Notes under the pieces: generated by a model
The model's input: only the letters and a program-made list of their open reading frames with translations
Databases searched by the model: none
Told to the model about the DNA's origin: nothing
Shown: piece after piece, positions 35,882 through 45,516 of the stretch
How positions within the stretch are numbered: position 1 is the first letter of the stretch
How the letters are laid out: each line of letters starts with the position of its first letter
Program-made: the position numbers and the translations under genes
Source: Gimesia sp.
GTDB taxonomy: Bacteria; Planctomycetota; Planctomycetia; Planctomycetales; Planctomycetaceae
Assembly: GCF_040219335.1 (NCBI RefSeq)
Contig: NZ_JAVJSQ010000004.1
Span: 124,001 to 188,000, forward strand
Direction of reading: 5' to 3'
Length of the DNA stretch: 64,000 nucleotides

Positions 35882-37210
35882 ATGTTGTATAGAACCTGCA
35901 TTCTCCTGTTAATTCTCAGCTTCAATTTGGTACTCCCTGCAGCGGAAAATGTAAACCTCCGCACCAGACCGGTAGAAGCGAAAGAGGTTCCCGAGGCTTT
36001 CTTTAACTATATCCAGAAAGAAGAGCCAGAATACAAATGGGAAATCCATGACTCACTGTCCCACGACGGCGTGACAGCCTACCCTGTAGAGCTGACTTCA
36101 CAAACCTGGCAGGGACACACCTGGAAGCACTGGCTTTACATCTTTGAGCCCGATCAGGTTCGGATTAACAACAAGGTTCTGCTGTTCGTCACAGGGGGCA
36201 GCAATGGCTCGCGCCCCAACGAAAAACGACTCAAACCCGCCTTCCTGCTTGCCAAAACTACCGGAGCCCGCATCGCCTTACTGACACAGGTCCCCAACCA
36301 GCCCTTGTTTGATGGCAAAAAAGAGGATGACCTGATCACCGAAACCTGGCTGCAATACCTGAAAACGGGAGACGAAAACTGGCCGCTGCTGTTTCCCATG
36401 GCCAAAAGTGCCGTCAAGGCTATGGACGCCATTCAGGAAATTGCGCGCGAGCATCGAAATATTGAGATCGACGGCTTCGTCATTACCGGGGCATCCAAGC
36501 GCGGCTGGACCAGTTGGCTCACCCCCGTTGTAGACAAACGGATCATCGCCACAGCACCAATCGTGATCGATACCCTGAATTTCCGCAAACAGATGAAACA
36601 TCAGATTGCCACCTGGGGAAAATACAGCGTTCAGATTATTGACTACACCAGCAAAGGCCTGATCGTTGAAGGGGTCGAATCCCCTCGGGAAAAACACCTG
36701 CGACTCATGATGGACCCTTATACCTACCGCCATCAGCTCACACTTCCCAAACTCCTCGTTAATGGCACCAATGACCCTTACTGGGTCGTCGACGCCATGA
36801 AGTTTTACTGGTCGGATCTGGTCGGTCCCAAGTACATTCTACAGGTCCCCAACGCAGGACATGACCTGGGGAATGGGGTCGAATACGCCCTGCAAACCAT
36901 TGCAGCATTCTTCATCCATGCAGCAACGGGTCAGGAACTGCCGAACATAAGCTGGGACAACAGCAATGATTACGAACTAACGCTGACTTGTGACAGCAAA
37001 CCGACTCGGGTCCGCATCTGGAGCGCTTACTCTGACGATAAGGATTTCCGTGACGCCCAATGGTCATCACAAGACGTTGCCCCGGAAGACAATGGCTATC
37101 TGGCTGAAATAAACAAACCAGATAAGGGGCATGTTGCCTACTACATGGAAGCCATCTACCACATCAATAATATCCCTTATTCACTCTGTACTATCACTAC
37201 CGCGAAGTAA
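35882..37210 (+). CDS. PhoPQ-activated pathogenicity-related (PqaA-like) protein
   Basis: 442 residues with a signal peptide (1-20). Residues 40-130 hold KWEIHDSLSHDGVTAYPVELTSQ-type sequence, and GASKRGW (203-209, Ser205) and NAGHDLGNG supply a putative Ser-His pair of an alpha/beta hydrolase. Matches the PhoPQ-related family (PF10142), named from Salmonella and of unknown enzymatic role; secreted or periplasmic. Start codon ATG at 35882 gives a clean signal peptide, although the ribosome site is weak. The gene lies 101 bases after the lipoprotein gene on the same strand. Confidence 0.85.
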   Translation: MLYRTCILLLILSFNLVLPAAENVNLRTRPVEAKEVPEAFFNYIQKEEPEYKWEIHDSLSHDGVTAYPVELTSQTWQGHTWKHWLYIFEPDQVRINNKVLLFVTGGSNGSRPNEKRLKPAFLLAKTTGARIALLTQVPNQPLFDGKKEDDLITETWLQYLKTGDENWPLLFPMAKSAVKAMDAIQEIAREHRNIEIDGFVITGASKRGWTSWLTPVVDKRIIATAPIVIDTLNFRKQMKHQIATWGKYSVQIIDYTSKGLIVEGVESPREKHLRLMMDPYTYRHQLTLPKLLVNGTNDPYWVVDAMKFYWSDLVGPKYILQVPNAGHDLGNGVEYALQTIAAFFIHAATGQELPNISWDNSNDYELTLTCDSKPTRVRIWSAYSDDKDFRDAQWSSQDVAPEDNGYLAEINKPDKGHVAYYMEAIYHINNIPYSLCTITTAK

Positions 37211-37376
37211 TCCAGGCTGGATTCGAGAGGGGGAGGTCCTTTTTCAAAATCTTAAAAAGAAGGTTTACTTTTCATCTATCAGTTTCTTCAGTGAATGGTA
37301 AGATTAGGTCAAAGGATAGACCCAAATCCAGTATGCTGATGGAACGATTTTAACTGGTGGTGAAAGGAACAACCAC

Positions 37377-37691
37377 ATGAAAAGTAAACCCCTCCCCCGC
37401 ACAGACCAACCGCATCCTGCAAACACAGCTTCCCGCATTGCTCCCCGTAACTTCGAAGCGCCACACGCACTCGAATGCGAGATCAAGCACGCGCTGGCCA
37501 TCGATTCCGATGTCTGCCTGAACTCTCTGGTCGTACGACGCACCAAAAATGGTGTCTGCCTGGAAGGTGTGCTCGAGTTCGATGACGAATGCCCGGATCT
37601 CAGTAAGCGAATTCAGGCACTGACCGGGGTAGAAGAAGTCATCAACCACATGGTGATGAAACGCCGCATGCCTATCCCCCCCAAAGGCTGA
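37377..37691 (+). CDS. Small BON-domain-like protein
   Basis: 104 residues, no signal peptide. The region 45-95 (ALAIDSDVCLNSLVVRRTKN then GVCLEGVLEFD, RIQALTGVEEVINHMV) has the alpha-beta-beta-alpha order of a BON domain, which usually binds phospholipid or polymer. The N-terminus is basic and Pro-rich. AAGGA about 9 bases before ATG supports translation. It lies 166 bases after the PhoPQ-related gene. Confidence 0.6.
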   Translation: MKSKPLPRTDQPHPANTASRIAPRNFEAPHALECEIKHALAIDSDVCLNSLVVRRTKNGVCLEGVLEFDDECPDLSKRIQALTGVEEVINHMVMKRRMPIPPKG

Positions 37692-38016
37692 TAAACCCCT
37701 GCTGCACAGAGGCTTCAGAACGTCAGGTCAGAGAGCTGCCTGCGCACACGTTTCCTGCACGTCTCCGATTTCACGAAAAAATGCTGAAATTCCTCTGTGC
37801 GCCGTTTTCAAGTTCTGATAAGTTTCGCGAATCAACCTCGCTGTTTTCGGCGTCGTCAGCTTTGATTCACGTCTTCAATCATGACCATGATTATCGGCGC
37901 CCGGACAAGCCTTTTACCGTCATCATTTTCGATCCAGCTGCTGCCTGATTCAGGATGAAGCAGGGCACCAGTTGCAGGAACTTATTGAAGCACTTATCAG
38001 TAGCAGGAAGGCCACT
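37692..38016. other. 325-base intergenic region with a distant inverted repeat
   Basis: Between the BON-like and rimI genes. GCACAGAGG (37704-37712) is matched exactly by CCTCTGTGC (37792-37800), 79 bases later; AATCAT/ATGATT (near 37876) is a short palindrome. No promoter pair or gene is convincing. Confidence 0.4.
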
Positions 38017-38568
38017 ATGAGTCTCAATCAACCCCCCAATCAGGACTTAATGGTTCAAATTCGCTGGCTTATCCGCAGAGATATGCCAGAGGTTCTCCGT
38101 ATCGAAGAAGAAAGCTTTGAGTACACCTGGTCTGAAGAGTACTTTCTCAGCTGCCTCCGCCAGCGGAACTGCATCGGAATGGTAGCCGAACACAACCATC
38201 AGATCGTTGGATTCATGATTTACGAACTGCATAAATCTATGATCCAGGTACTGAATTTCGCTGTTGCCCCGGAATTTCGGCAGCAGGGAATCGGTCGCCA
38301 GATGGTACAACGGGTGATCGACAAGCTCTCGCAGCAACGACGCCGGGAAATTGTTCTGGAAGTCCGTGAAACCAATCTTTCGGCCCAGCTGTTCTTCCGA
38401 AAAATGGATTTCCGCGCCGTTTCAGTGCTGCGGAATTATTTCGAAGACGCCGGGGAGGATGCTTATGTCCTCCAGTATCGCCTGCAGCGGACCGAACAGG
38501 AGTTTGCTCCTGGCCTATCTCCCAAGAACCGGATCACGAACTACCTGGACGCCTCCGACGCTGCCTGA
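38017..38568 (+). CDS. rimI: Ribosomal-protein-alanine N-acetyltransferase RimI-like (GNAT)
   Basis: 183 residues. The GNAT motif A is VAPEFRQQGIGRQMV (83-97) with the acetyl-CoA-binding RQQGIG, followed by LEVRETNLSAQLFFRKMDF, the RimI-type motif B, and YVLQYRL. RimI acetylates the N-terminus of ribosomal protein S18 and in many bacteria its gene neighbours tsa genes; here tsaE is 9 kb away. ATG at 38017 with AGGAAGG six bases upstream is preferred over an earlier in-frame ATG-less frame start at 37972. A UvrA-like gene starts 12 bases downstream, so the two form an operon. Confidence 0.88.
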   Translation: MSLNQPPNQDLMVQIRWLIRRDMPEVLRIEEESFEYTWSEEYFLSCLRQRNCIGMVAEHNHQIVGFMIYELHKSMIQVLNFAVAPEFRQQGIGRQMVQRVIDKLSQQRRREIVLEVRETNLSAQLFFRKMDFRAVSVLRNYFEDAGEDAYVLQYRLQRTEQEFAPGLSPKNRITNYLDASDAA

Positions 38569-38580
38569 AACTGACAGCAC

Positions 38581-41163
38581 ATGATTGAACTCTCGCACGG
38601 CGAAGCAACACAGAGTCCTGAGACGCCTGCGATTCAGCTGCGCGGAGTTCGTGTTCATAATCTGAAAAACATCGACCTGGACCTGCCTCTGCAGCAACTG
38701 GTGACAGTTTGTGGCGTCAGTGGTTCAGGCAAAACCAGCCTCGCCTTTGACACCCTCTATGCGGAAGGGCAAAGACGCTACCTCGAAACCCTCTCCCCAG
38801 CAGCACGTCAGTTCATTCACCAGTTGCCCAAGCCGGACGCAGACCGGATTACCCGAATCCCACCCACGGTCGCTCTCAAACAGAATGCCGGACGACGCGC
38901 TGCTACAGGTAAAACACTGGAACCGAACGTCGGCATTGAATCCGGTATTCAGAATTACTTCCGCCTGCTGTTCAGCACCCTGGGAGAGGTCATCTGCTCA
39001 AACTGCCAGATCCCCGTCAAACCACAATCCCCGGAATCGGTCCTCGCTTTCATTTACAGCCTGCCTGAACAGACACGATTCCAGATCTGCTTTCCTTTGG
39101 GATCCATTTCTGATCGACCGACCGACAAACTGCTGGCCGAACTGATTCAGCAGGGCCTGACGCGCGCGATCATTAATCACCAGTCCTGTAAGCTCGACGC
39201 AATGGGAAACAACAGCTCGATCACGAATGACTGCCTGATCGTACTCGATCGCCTCAGCACACGTAAAGCAGATGATCAGCGTATCCTGGAAAGCCTGGAG
39301 CTGGCATTTGCCGAATCTGCAGGTACAGCAACATTACTGGCAGAGCAGCTACCAGCAAGCCAACCGAAGGACACACCATTCATTGTTGATGAGCAGGAAT
39401 GGTACCGTTGTGATTTCTTCTCCAGCCTCACCTGCACGCGATGCCAGGAGACTTACCTGAAGCCTGAGCCACAGCTCTTTAATTTCTTCAGCCAGATGGG
39501 TGCCTGCCCAGTCTGCCGGGGTACAGGCACAGATCCTCAGTCAGGCGAACTCTCCTGTGGTTCATGCCAGGGAAGTCGCCTTAACTCCGCGGCCCGTGCC
39601 GTCCGGATAGCAGATTTGAACATTGACGAATTGGGGGCACAAACGATACCCCAGATCAATTCCTGGTTGAGTCACCTTGATTCAAGTTCCACGGCAACTT
39701 CGCTAGTCAGGGAGATCACAAATCGACTGCAGACACTGGAAGACCTGGGCATCGGCTACCTGTCCCTCAATCGCCGTCGCTCCACGCTTTCCAGCGGAGA
39801 GCAGCAACGAATCGCACTCACTGCCGTTCTCAGCTCGAACCTCGTCAACACACTTTATATTCTGGACGAACCCTCTTCGGGCCTGCATCCAGCTGACAGC
39901 CAGCGCGTGATTTCGATACTGCAGCAATTACGAGACCTCAACAACAGCCTGGTCATCGTAGAGCATGATCCGGAATTCATTCGTGCCTCAGACCACATCG
40001 TCGAACTCGGCCCCGGAGCCGGCAGAGCAGGGGGAGAACTCGTTTTCCAGGGTTCAATTGCCGAAATGCAACACGCGACTGACTCGCCGACCAGCCGTTT
40101 TCTCAACTCAACTCATTCCAATGACTTTGGATCCCAGCCCGGAAAACAACCGAGCGGATCGATCACCATTATGGGATGCACAAGAAACAATCTCCAGAAA
40201 ATCTCAGTTACTTTTCCGCTGGGGCAACTCTGCATCGTTACCGGTATCAGCGGAAGCGGCAAAAGCAGTCTGGTCGAGCAGACCCTGTTCCCCAGCCTCA
40301 CCAGCGCACTAACTGAAGAGCCCCTATCAGCCCCGGAAGCAGGTTATGAATCAACCTCTGGAACAGATCAGATCGACGAGGTTATCCTGCTGGATCAATC
40401 TCTGATCGGCCAGACTCCCCGCAGCATCCCCGCGACCTACCTGAATCTGTTTGATGAAATCCGCAGCATCTTTGCCCAGACCGCTGACGCGAGACTGCGA
40501 AACCTGACAGCCAAAGACTTCAGCTTCAACAGTAAAAGCGGGGGCCGTTGCCCTGAATGCAAAGGTACCGGCTTCATCGAAATCGACCTGCAGTTCCTGG
40601 CAGATCTGACTATGGAGTGCCAGTCCTGCCACGGACAACGCTATCAACGCGAACTTCTGGAGATAAAATATCGCAAACTGAGCATCGCAGATGTTCTGAA
40701 AATGACCGTCGATGAGGCATTCCCCTTTTTCCGGGGACAGGCGTCTTTGCAGAAAAAACTAAAGCAACTCAAAGATGTGGGACTGGGTTATATACCCCTG
40801 GGTCAGCCACTCCCATCCCTTTCCGGTGGAGAATGTCAGCGACTCAAACTGGCAGCTTACCTCACGACCAGCAGTCGTAAACGCACACTGTTCCTGATGA
40901 ATGAGCCAAGTCGAGGCCTACATCCCCTTGATATACAATACCTGCTCAATTGCTTTGAATACCTGCTGACAGCGGGACACTCCCTGATTCTGATTGAACA
41001 CAACCTGCAACTCATTCGAGTTGCCGATCATATCATTGACCTGGGACCAGCCGCCGGAGAGCAGGGGGGCCAGATCGTAGTCACCGGCACACCTGCCGAA
41101 GTGGCACAGCACCCCGACTCCCTCACGGGTGCAGCACTCCAGAAGCTGAACTCTGGTTTTTAG
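38581..41163 (+). CDS. UvrA-family paralogue (divergent)
   Basis: 860 residues, about 80 shorter than UvrA. Both ABC ATPase halves are present: Walker A GVSGSGKT (45-52) and GISGSGKSS near 560, signatures LSSGEQQR and LSGGECQR, and Walker B ILDEPSSGLH with Asp429/Glu430. The zinc modules are CTRC/CPVC and CPECKG/CQSCHG. The second Walker B reads LMNEPSRGLH: the Asp is Asn774, while Glu775 is kept. The usual RSTVGTVTEI-like signature region is replaced. UvrA scans DNA for bulky lesions and loads UvrB; this copy may be a UvrA2-type or regulatory paralogue. Convergent with uvrB, 13 bases apart. Confidence 0.82.
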   Translation: MIELSHGEATQSPETPAIQLRGVRVHNLKNIDLDLPLQQLVTVCGVSGSGKTSLAFDTLYAEGQRRYLETLSPAARQFIHQLPKPDADRITRIPPTVALKQNAGRRAATGKTLEPNVGIESGIQNYFRLLFSTLGEVICSNCQIPVKPQSPESVLAFIYSLPEQTRFQICFPLGSISDRPTDKLLAELIQQGLTRAIINHQSCKLDAMGNNSSITNDCLIVLDRLSTRKADDQRILESLELAFAESAGTATLLAEQLPASQPKDTPFIVDEQEWYRCDFFSSLTCTRCQETYLKPEPQLFNFFSQMGACPVCRGTGTDPQSGELSCGSCQGSRLNSAARAVRIADLNIDELGAQTIPQINSWLSHLDSSSTATSLVREITNRLQTLEDLGIGYLSLNRRRSTLSSGEQQRIALTAVLSSNLVNTLYILDEPSSGLHPADSQRVISILQQLRDLNNSLVIVEHDPEFIRASDHIVELGPGAGRAGGELVFQGSIAEMQHATDSPTSRFLNSTHSNDFGSQPGKQPSGSITIMGCTRNNLQKISVTFPLGQLCIVTGISGSGKSSLVEQTLFPSLTSALTEEPLSAPEAGYESTSGTDQIDEVILLDQSLIGQTPRSIPATYLNLFDEIRSIFAQTADARLRNLTAKDFSFNSKSGGRCPECKGTGFIEIDLQFLADLTMECQSCHGQRYQRELLEIKYRKLSIADVLKMTVDEAFPFFRGQASLQKKLKQLKDVGLGYIPLGQPLPSLSGGECQRLKLAAYLTTSSRKRTLFLMNEPSRGLHPLDIQYLLNCFEYLLTAGHSLILIEHNLQLIRVADHIIDLGPAAGEQGGQIVVTGTPAEVAQHPDSLTGAALQKLNSGF

Positions 41164-41176
41164 CAATCACACTGAA

Positions 41177-43225
41177 TCAACGTCTGCGGCGTTGACCCTT
41201 CCCTTTTTTGCCGCCCCTGCTGGATGATTTTCCTGACGCTGACTTGGTTGCTTTGCCTCCCGACTTTTTCAGATCGTCAATTCGGTCTCGCAAGAGTGCC
41301 GCCCGCTCGAACTCCAGTTTCTCCGCTGCTTCAAGCATTTCGCTTTCCAGTTCATTGAGAAACTCCTGGGTAATGTATTCCGACTCGTCCGAAAAGCCGA
41401 CTGACTCCCGCACAAACTGGCGTGCCTCAATTTCGTCTTCAATTCCCCGCTTAATTGCTTTGCGAATCGTTTCCGGAGTGATGTTGTGCTCGCGGTTGTA
41501 CTCTTCCTGAATCGCACGGCGACGGTCCGTTTCCTGAATCGCACTCTGCATACTGGGAGTCACTCGATCTGCATAGAGAATCACCTCAGCATTCACGTGT
41601 CGTGCCGAACGTCCGATTGTCTGAATCAGACTCGTTTCACTTCGTAGAAAGCCTTCCTTATCAGCATCCAGAATGGCGACCAGTGACACTTCCGGAATAT
41701 CCAGTCCTTCGCGCAACAGGTTGATCCCCACAACCACATCATACTTCTGCTCGCGGAGCCCCCGCAGAATTTCAACCCGCTCAAAGGCATCAAGTTCAGA
41801 ATGCAGCCATGCGCAGCGAATGCCTTCTTCCTGAAAATAAGACGACAGATCCTCCGCCAGCCGCTTGGTCAGGGTCGTTACCAGCACACGCTCATTTACC
41901 TCCACCCGCTTGAGAATTTCTTCCTTCAGATGAGGCACCTGACCGCGAGCCGGGACAATGCGTATCGCTGGATCAATCAGCCCCGTGGGTCGAATGACCT
42001 GTTCAACGACTTCCCCTTCAACGCGCTGCAGTTCCCAGTCGCCTGGTGTCGCGGAAACGAAAACAGTCTGCTTACGGCGTTCGTTCCACTCTTCGAAGGT
42101 GAGAGGCCGGTTATCGAGAGCCATTGGCAACCGGAATCCATGGTCGACCAGGTTTGTCTTACGCGAACGATCCCCGGCAAACATGGCTCGAATCTGAGAG
42201 ACTGTTACGTGCGATTCATCTACGAATAACAGGAAATCATCAGGAAAGAAGTCCAGTAGCGTATCCGGTGGGGAACCTGGTTTTCTGCCCGCCAGAGCAC
42301 GACTGTAATTCTCGATACCCGGGCAAAAGCCAACCTCTTCCAGCAGTTCCATGTCGTAGCGGGTCCGGGCACTGAGCCGCTGAGATTCCAGCAGCTTCCC
42401 TTCGCTCTGTAATACCTGCAGCCGCTCATCCAATTCTGTCTGAATCTCTGTAATCGCTGATTCAATCCGTTCCTGCGGGAGAACAAAGTGCTTGGCAGGG
42501 TAAATGTAGGCTTCCTTGACCGTTCGTAATACCTCGCCCGTCAAAGGATCAATGACCGCCAGGTTTTCGATTTCGTCTCCCCAGAACTCGATCCGGTAGG
42601 CAAACTCTTCATATGCGGGCCAGCATTCAACTACGTCTCCACGTACGCGAAACCGGGCTCGCGCCAGTTCAACGTTGTTGCGATCATACTGGATATCTAC
42701 CAGTCTGCGGAGCATATCATCACGGTCAATCTCCTCTCCCACACGCAGAGGAATCATCATCTCCAGGTAGTCTTTAGGTGAACCTAAACCATAGATACAA
42801 CTCACGCTGGCCACCACGATCACGTCCCGCCGACTGACGAGGGCACTGGTCGCCAGAAGCCGGAGTCGATCAATTTCATCATTGATCGAAGCGTCTTTTT
42901 CAATATAAATATCGCGCTGGGGAATATAGGCTTCCGGCTGATAGTAGTCGTAATAACTTACGAAATAGGTGACTGCATTATTCGGAAAGAACTCTTTGAA
43001 TTCAGAATACAATTGCGCTGCCAGAGTTTTATTGTGTGACAGTATCAGAGCAGGGCGTCCCAGTTCTGCGATCACATTGGCCATCGTGAACGTTTTACCG
43101 GATCCGGTCACCCCCAGCAGAACCTGGTCAGACTTGCCTTCTTTGATGCCTTTCACCAGTCCATCGATGGCACGGGGCTGATCCCCCGAAGGTTGAAAGT
43201 CACTCTGTAACTGAAACACGGACAT
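41177..43225 (-). CDS. uvrB: Excinuclease ABC subunit UvrB
   Basis: 682 residues, typical. Walker A GVTGSGKT (38-45), the DNA-separating beta-hairpin [18 protein letters not shown] (about 92-109), helicase motifs LFVDESHVT and [26 protein letters not shown], and a C-terminal UVR motif. UvrB receives damaged DNA from UvrA and recruits UvrC in nucleotide excision repair. The C-terminal 30 residues are Lys/Ser/Gly-rich, a lineage-specific tail. Nothing lies between its end and the UvrA-like gene end. Confidence 0.97.
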   Translation of the reverse strand: MSVFQLQSDFQPSGDQPRAIDGLVKGIKEGKSDQVLLGVTGSGKTFTMANVIAELGRPALILSHNKTLAAQLYSEFKEFFPNNAVTYFVSYYDYYQPEAYIPQRDIYIEKDASINDEIDRLRLLATSALVSRRDVIVVASVSCIYGLGSPKDYLEMMIPLRVGEEIDRDDMLRRLVDIQYDRNNVELARARFRVRGDVVECWPAYEEFAYRIEFWGDEIENLAVIDPLTGEVLRTVKEAYIYPAKHFVLPQERIESAITEIQTELDERLQVLQSEGKLLESQRLSARTRYDMELLEEVGFCPGIENYSRALAGRKPGSPPDTLLDFFPDDFLLFVDESHVTVSQIRAMFAGDRSRKTNLVDHGFRLPMALDNRPLTFEEWNERRKQTVFVSATPGDWELQRVEGEVVEQVIRPTGLIDPAIRIVPARGQVPHLKEEILKRVEVNERVLVTTLTKRLAEDLSSYFQEEGIRCAWLHSELDAFERVEILRGLREQKYDVVVGINLLREGLDIPEVSLVAILDADKEGFLRSETSLIQTIGRSARHVNAEVILYADRVTPSMQSAIQETDRRRAIQEEYNREHNITPETIRKAIKRGIEDEIEARQFVRESVGFSDESEYITQEFLNELESEMLEAAEKLEFERAALLRDRIDDLKKSGGKATKSASGKSSSRGGKKGKGQRRRR

Positions 43226-43396
43226 GGTTGCTCTACTCTCTGCGTCTGGTCAGCGCACCGGTTCACCTCTGACCGGAACGGGGAAATGAATATCTTCTAT
43301 GTCAGATATTGTAGAGCATCCTGGTGTCGCGAATAAAGGGAGCCACTGATTCCCGGCAGAGAACTAATAATCCCAGCCCGGACACCTGAAAAATGA

Positions 43397-44401
43397 CTAT
43401 GCTTCCGGATGGAGTGATTCCGGATCGGTGTCGTCACTTAGCCCCACCTCTGGTTGATCGCTCACAGCAGATTCGTCCTCAGGAGCAGCATCCAAAGCAA
43501 CTTGATCAGGCTCAGTCTCGCCCGACTCGGGAAGTGCCTCTACTTCTACCTGAGCTGTTTGCACCATCTCGGGAGCATTTGTTTCGACACTGGCAACTTC
43601 CTCTTCCGCATGCTCAGTTACCGACGCGTCAGTAGTCTCCGCTATCGGAGCGCTGTCTGAGTCTTGCGTTTCAGGCAAGGGAGCCATAATCCAGATTTCG
43701 CCGTAATCTTCCGGCTGATCTGCCCGGAAATGATGATGACGAAGCAGTTCCAATATCGCCAGAAAGATCCCGGTGATCCGACTGCGCAGTTTTTCGCCTT
43801 CAAAGAATGCACTGAAGGCGAGTTTCCCTTCCTGACGCACGCGGGCTCCGATTCGCTCTACATATGTGGAGATTGGCGTGTCGTCATAAGTGATGCTCGA
43901 CTCCTCTTCGACCTCTTTGCGTTTCACTACGCGGGCCAGCGCACTGACCAGGTCCCAGAGTTCGACTTCCTTGATGAGATCCTCTGCAGGATCCTTGCCT
44001 GATTTGGGCCGTTCATCTGACAAACGGGGATAGCGTTCCTGCCATTCGGCAGCATGTTCTTCCAGAGCGTTCGCTGCATCTTTGAACTTCTTGTATTCCA
44101 GCAACTGCTGAATCAGATCGCTGCGGGGATCGTCAATCACTTCCGCAATTTCTTCTTCTTCCGCCCGGGGAAGTACCATCCGGCTTTTGATTTCCGCCAG
44201 GGTACTCGCCATCACCAGAAAGTCACCCACCAGATCCAGATCAATCAGTTCCAGCACGTCTAGAAACTCATTGAAGGATGACGTAATCGTAGCCACAGGC
44301 AGGTCCAGAATGTCGAGCTCATTCCGCCGGATCAGGTACAACAGCAGGTCCAATGGACCACTGTATATCTGCAACTCGACCTTATATTGGGCACTCGTCA
44401 T
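43397..44401 (-). CDS. scpA: Segregation and condensation protein A
   Basis: 334 residues. The N-terminal kleisin core begins YKVELQIYSGPLDLLLYLIRRNELDI, exactly the ScpA start; helices with DFLVMASTLAEIKSRMVLP follow and a winged-helix segment IFLAILELLRHHHF is present. ScpA links SMC heads and works with ScpB in chromosome compaction. The last 90 residues are acidic, low-complexity and unlike other ScpA. scpB is not adjacent. The start is ATG at 44401. Confidence 0.9.
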   Translation of the reverse strand: MTSAQYKVELQIYSGPLDLLLYLIRRNELDILDLPVATITSSFNEFLDVLELIDLDLVGDFLVMASTLAEIKSRMVLPRAEEEEIAEVIDDPRSDLIQQLLEYKKFKDAANALEEHAAEWQERYPRLSDERPKSGKDPAEDLIKEVELWDLVSALARVVKRKEVEEESSITYDDTPISTYVERIGARVRQEGKLAFSAFFEGEKLRSRITGIFLAILELLRHHHFRADQPEDYGEIWIMAPLPETQDSDSAPIAETTDASVTEHAEEEVASVETNAPEMVQTAQVEVEALPESGETEPDQVALDAAPEDESAVSDQPEVGLSDDTDPESLHPEA

Positions 44402-44742
44402 AAGTTTGGTTCGGGCTCTGTCACGTAATATCGTCAGGGCAACATTACGATAACCTGTTCTCTGTCAGCGGGTTAGAATACTTATTTCAATTCAGGCGAT
44501 GGGCGATTTTTCGTCAGACTTCGCGCACACCAGCCTGCTATGATCGTTATCGTCAGATTAACCGTCACAAATTGAAACTTTCCCCAGCTTCGGAGGGGAA
44601 AAGAAAAATCGGCAAGTCCTGATGACTTGCCGATTTTGATTCATCGTTTTCCGATGACACAAAGCTGAAGCACCTTAAGTTCCTCTCAGCGATTTCATCC
44701 TGAACAATCGCTGGAGAAGTGCCTCCGTGATCCATTTCGGAA
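44402..44742. other. 341-base intergenic region with four to five hairpins
   Basis: Between scpA start and the amidotransferase-like gene end. From the minus-strand viewpoint the 3' end of that gene is followed by hairpins CGTGAT/ATCACG (44726-44747), CAGCGATT/AATCGCTG (44687-44713), TCATCG/CGATGA (44641-44657), the intrinsic terminator (44605-44637) and TTTCCCC/GGGGAAA (44579-44601). The rest should hold the scpA promoter; none is clear. Confidence 0.55.
44595..44637 (-). terminator. Intrinsic terminator of the amidotransferase-like gene
   Basis: Fourteen-base perfect stem, arms AAAATCGGCAAGTC and GACTTGCCGATTTT (44605-44618 with 44624-44637), five-base loop, followed on the minus strand by TTCTTTT. 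Strongest terminator in the window. Confidence 0.9.
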
Positions 44743-45516
44743 TCACGCTGCTTTGCGGACAGGCATTTGCAGAATTTGTGGTTCTGGCTCTTCGCAGGCA
44801 GCCAGGAAGTTTTCGAAGACCTGCATATCCAGAGCGGAAGCAGAATGATTCTGCGGGTGCCACTGCACGCCGACACAGAACCAATCTTCATCAGGTACTT
44901 CGATCGCTTCAACAACACCATCCGGTGCTGTTGCAGAAACCACAAACATTTTGGAAACATATTTCACAGCCATGTGATGCTGGCTGTTCACCCGAATTTC
45001 TCCGGGACCATACATTTTATCAACGCGGGTACCAGGTACGATATCAATGATATGTCGCAGGTTAGCTTCAACACCATCACGGTGATACATGGCACCGGGA
45101 ACATCTTCAGTGACATGCTGATGCAGTGTTCCACCACTGATGACATTCATCAGTTGCATACCAGCTCCGATGGCCAATAACGGCATTTTCATTTCCATGG
45201 CCATGGTGCAGACACGACGATCAAAGTCTTCACGACGCAGGGGCATGGCGCGGGAAGCAGGGTGTTTTTCGAATCCCAGGCGAATCGGATCCAGGTCCAG
45301 AGCACAACCCGAAAGTACCAGACCGTCCAGTTGTTCGAGCATTTGTTTCAAGTCATCGTCATCAGCCAGCGGGGGAACCATGACGGGAATTCCGCCGGCA
45401 TCGGTCACTGAGTCATAGTAGCCAGTGTAGAACCAGCTCAGTGCCTGTGTCTGTTTTTGCTCGGGGCGAAAGTCTCCGGTAATTCCGATCAGAGGTTTTT
45501 TTGACATCGAATCCAT
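44743..45516 (-). CDS. Class-I glutamine-amidotransferase-fold protein (peptidase C26-like), catalytic residues lost
   Basis: 257 residues, the usual length of PuuD/gamma-glutamyl hydrolase-like proteins. The fold is seen in GITGDFRPEQ, DGLVLSG, PLLAIGAGMQLMNVISGGTLHQHV and VGVQWHPQ. The nucleophile elbow normally reads ICRGxQ; here it is IGAGMQ, so the catalytic Cys is Gly117. The triad Glu of HPE is Gln222, while His220 remains. It should not hydrolyse glutamine-type substrates, so a binding or regulatory role is more likely. The gene has its own promoter (45807-45779), an approximately 255-base leader and a strong terminator. It is a single-gene unit. Confidence 0.85.
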   Translation of the reverse strand: MDSMSKKPLIGITGDFRPEQKQTQALSWFYTGYYDSVTDAGGIPVMVPPLADDDDLKQMLEQLDGLVLSGCALDLDPIRLGFEKHPASRAMPLRREDFDRRVCTMAMEMKMPLLAIGAGMQLMNVISGGTLHQHVTEDVPGAMYHRDGVEANLRHIIDIVPGTRVDKMYGPGEIRVNSQHHMAVKYVSKMFVVSATAPDGVVEAIEVPDEDWFCVGVQWHPQNHSASALDMQVFENFLAACEEPEPQILQMPVRKAA

